A stretch of 64,000 bases of DNA from positions 12,501 through 76,500 of the forward strand of contig CAUYUJ010017837.1 of the NCBI GenBank assembly GCA_963575745.1. The letters are read 5' to 3'. Source of the stretch: Prorocentrum cordatum. Taxonomy: Eukaryota; Sar; Dinophyceae; Prorocentrales; Prorocentraceae. This document shows positions 63,506-64,000 of the stretch, piece by piece; the first letter of the stretch is position 1, and the number at the start of each line of letters is the position of its first letter. A program made the position numbers and the translations under genes. A model generated the notes under the pieces. It did no database searches and was not told the DNA's origin. It was given only the letters and a program-made list of their open reading frames with translations.

Positions 63506-64000
63506 CAGTCAGTCGGGAGGAGCAATCGGATGCACCGCCGACTTTCCCCGCCGGGGCCCCGTCTCTCCTGAGGCGGTGGCGCGTAGCGGGTGCACTGGGG
63601 GAGGTTGGGTTTTCTGACTTCGCTAGAAGATGGGAGGAGGAATTCGGGACGTGGGGGAGAGTTGTCCGCTTCTCGGGTGTTCCCCTTAGCAGTCAGCATT
63701 CTCTTGTGGCTGAGGGCCTTCTCTGGTCTTCGGCACACTAGGGTGTCCTCGGGAATTGGCCCTCCTTCACAAACCCTTACTCCAGATCTTGCACGCCTAT
63801 GCCTGGGTAATTCTCGAAAACGCCTACGGCGAGCCACCGCCTCCCCCTGCCTTTTTGGATACACCAGTGTTTTCAGAAACGTCCAGCGAAATTGTGGCCA
63901 CGCGAATTGGGTGCATGTTCTCGCAACCGTTCGGGAAACCACTGGGGGAGCAGTAGGCAGGGGCACTCTTAGGCCATCTTGGAGCTGTCTTGGGTTTTTT
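63506..64000. other. No supported gene; CTTGGG-type repeat starts at the edge
   Basis: The last bases (GGCCATCTTGGAGCTGTC, 63972-63989) are typical of the CTTGGG-type repeat and probably continue beyond the window. Confidence 0.4.

Noticed and set aside
1-64000. tRNA, rRNA or snRNA genes
   Set aside because: I looked for the common tRNA B-box word and conserved rRNA/snRNA boxes and saw no convincing case; a covariance-model search was not possible.

Overview
The window looks like nuclear DNA of a dinoflagellate. It is GC-rich, packed with tandem and dispersed repeats, and contains no host gene that I can recognise. The strongest taxonomic sign is a near-exact copy (21 of 22 bases) of the dinoflagellate trans-spliced leader at 54617-54638, at the 5' side of a LINE. 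The decayed Ty1/copia, DIRS-superfamily and LINE elements agree with this. I cannot name a genus. Everything that looks protein-coding is retrotransposon-derived and broken by stops, frameshifts or catalytic substitutions. The protein-family calls come from recognising motifs by eye, without a database search.

Layout. 1-6.3 kb: repeats, a long GGA tract, two copies of a foldback family and a 45-bp minisatellite. 6.3-24.7 kb: one Ty1/copia element (copia-1) in three pieces. Piece one (6.3-9.67 kb) holds gag, zinc knuckle, protease and the integrase zinc finger. A 4.1-kb repeat-rich element with imperfect inverted ends and a 9-bp target duplication (9669-13753) then splits the integrase. Piece two (13.75-15.69 kb) is the integrase core and tail. 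A tyrosine-recombinase retrotransposon with split direct repeats, of PAT/Ngaro type (15.69-23.18 kb), separates this from piece three (23.19-24.66 kb), the reverse transcriptase and RNase H remains. 25.4-28.5 kb: microsatellites, a foldback element and a stray diverged satellite monomer. 30.0-31.7 kb: a satellite of about 100 bp.

32.5-38.9 kb: a second Ty1/copia element (copia-2), bounded by putative diverged LTR remnants. Its reverse-transcriptase core is missing, and about 14 small hairpin modules are scattered through it. 40.2-43.9 kb: a second copy of the 100-bp satellite composite and an 18-bp minisatellite in two opposite-facing arrays. 44-49.5 kb: mostly unassigned, with a 167-bp foldback element, a triplication and a long CTTGGG-type repeat. 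50.7-52.6 kb: a 90-bp satellite with higher-order structure. 53.3-54.1 kb: a second copy of the long CTTGGG-type repeat. 54.6-59.6 kb: a LINE with an intact ORF1 and a decayed ORF2. 60-64 kb: further repeats, including the second copy of the 167-bp foldback element.

The elements do not form a pathway. They record successive insertions: copia-1 first, then the 4.1-kb element and the PAT-like element into it. The 167-bp foldback copies (about 98% identical) appear to be the youngest mobile sequence.
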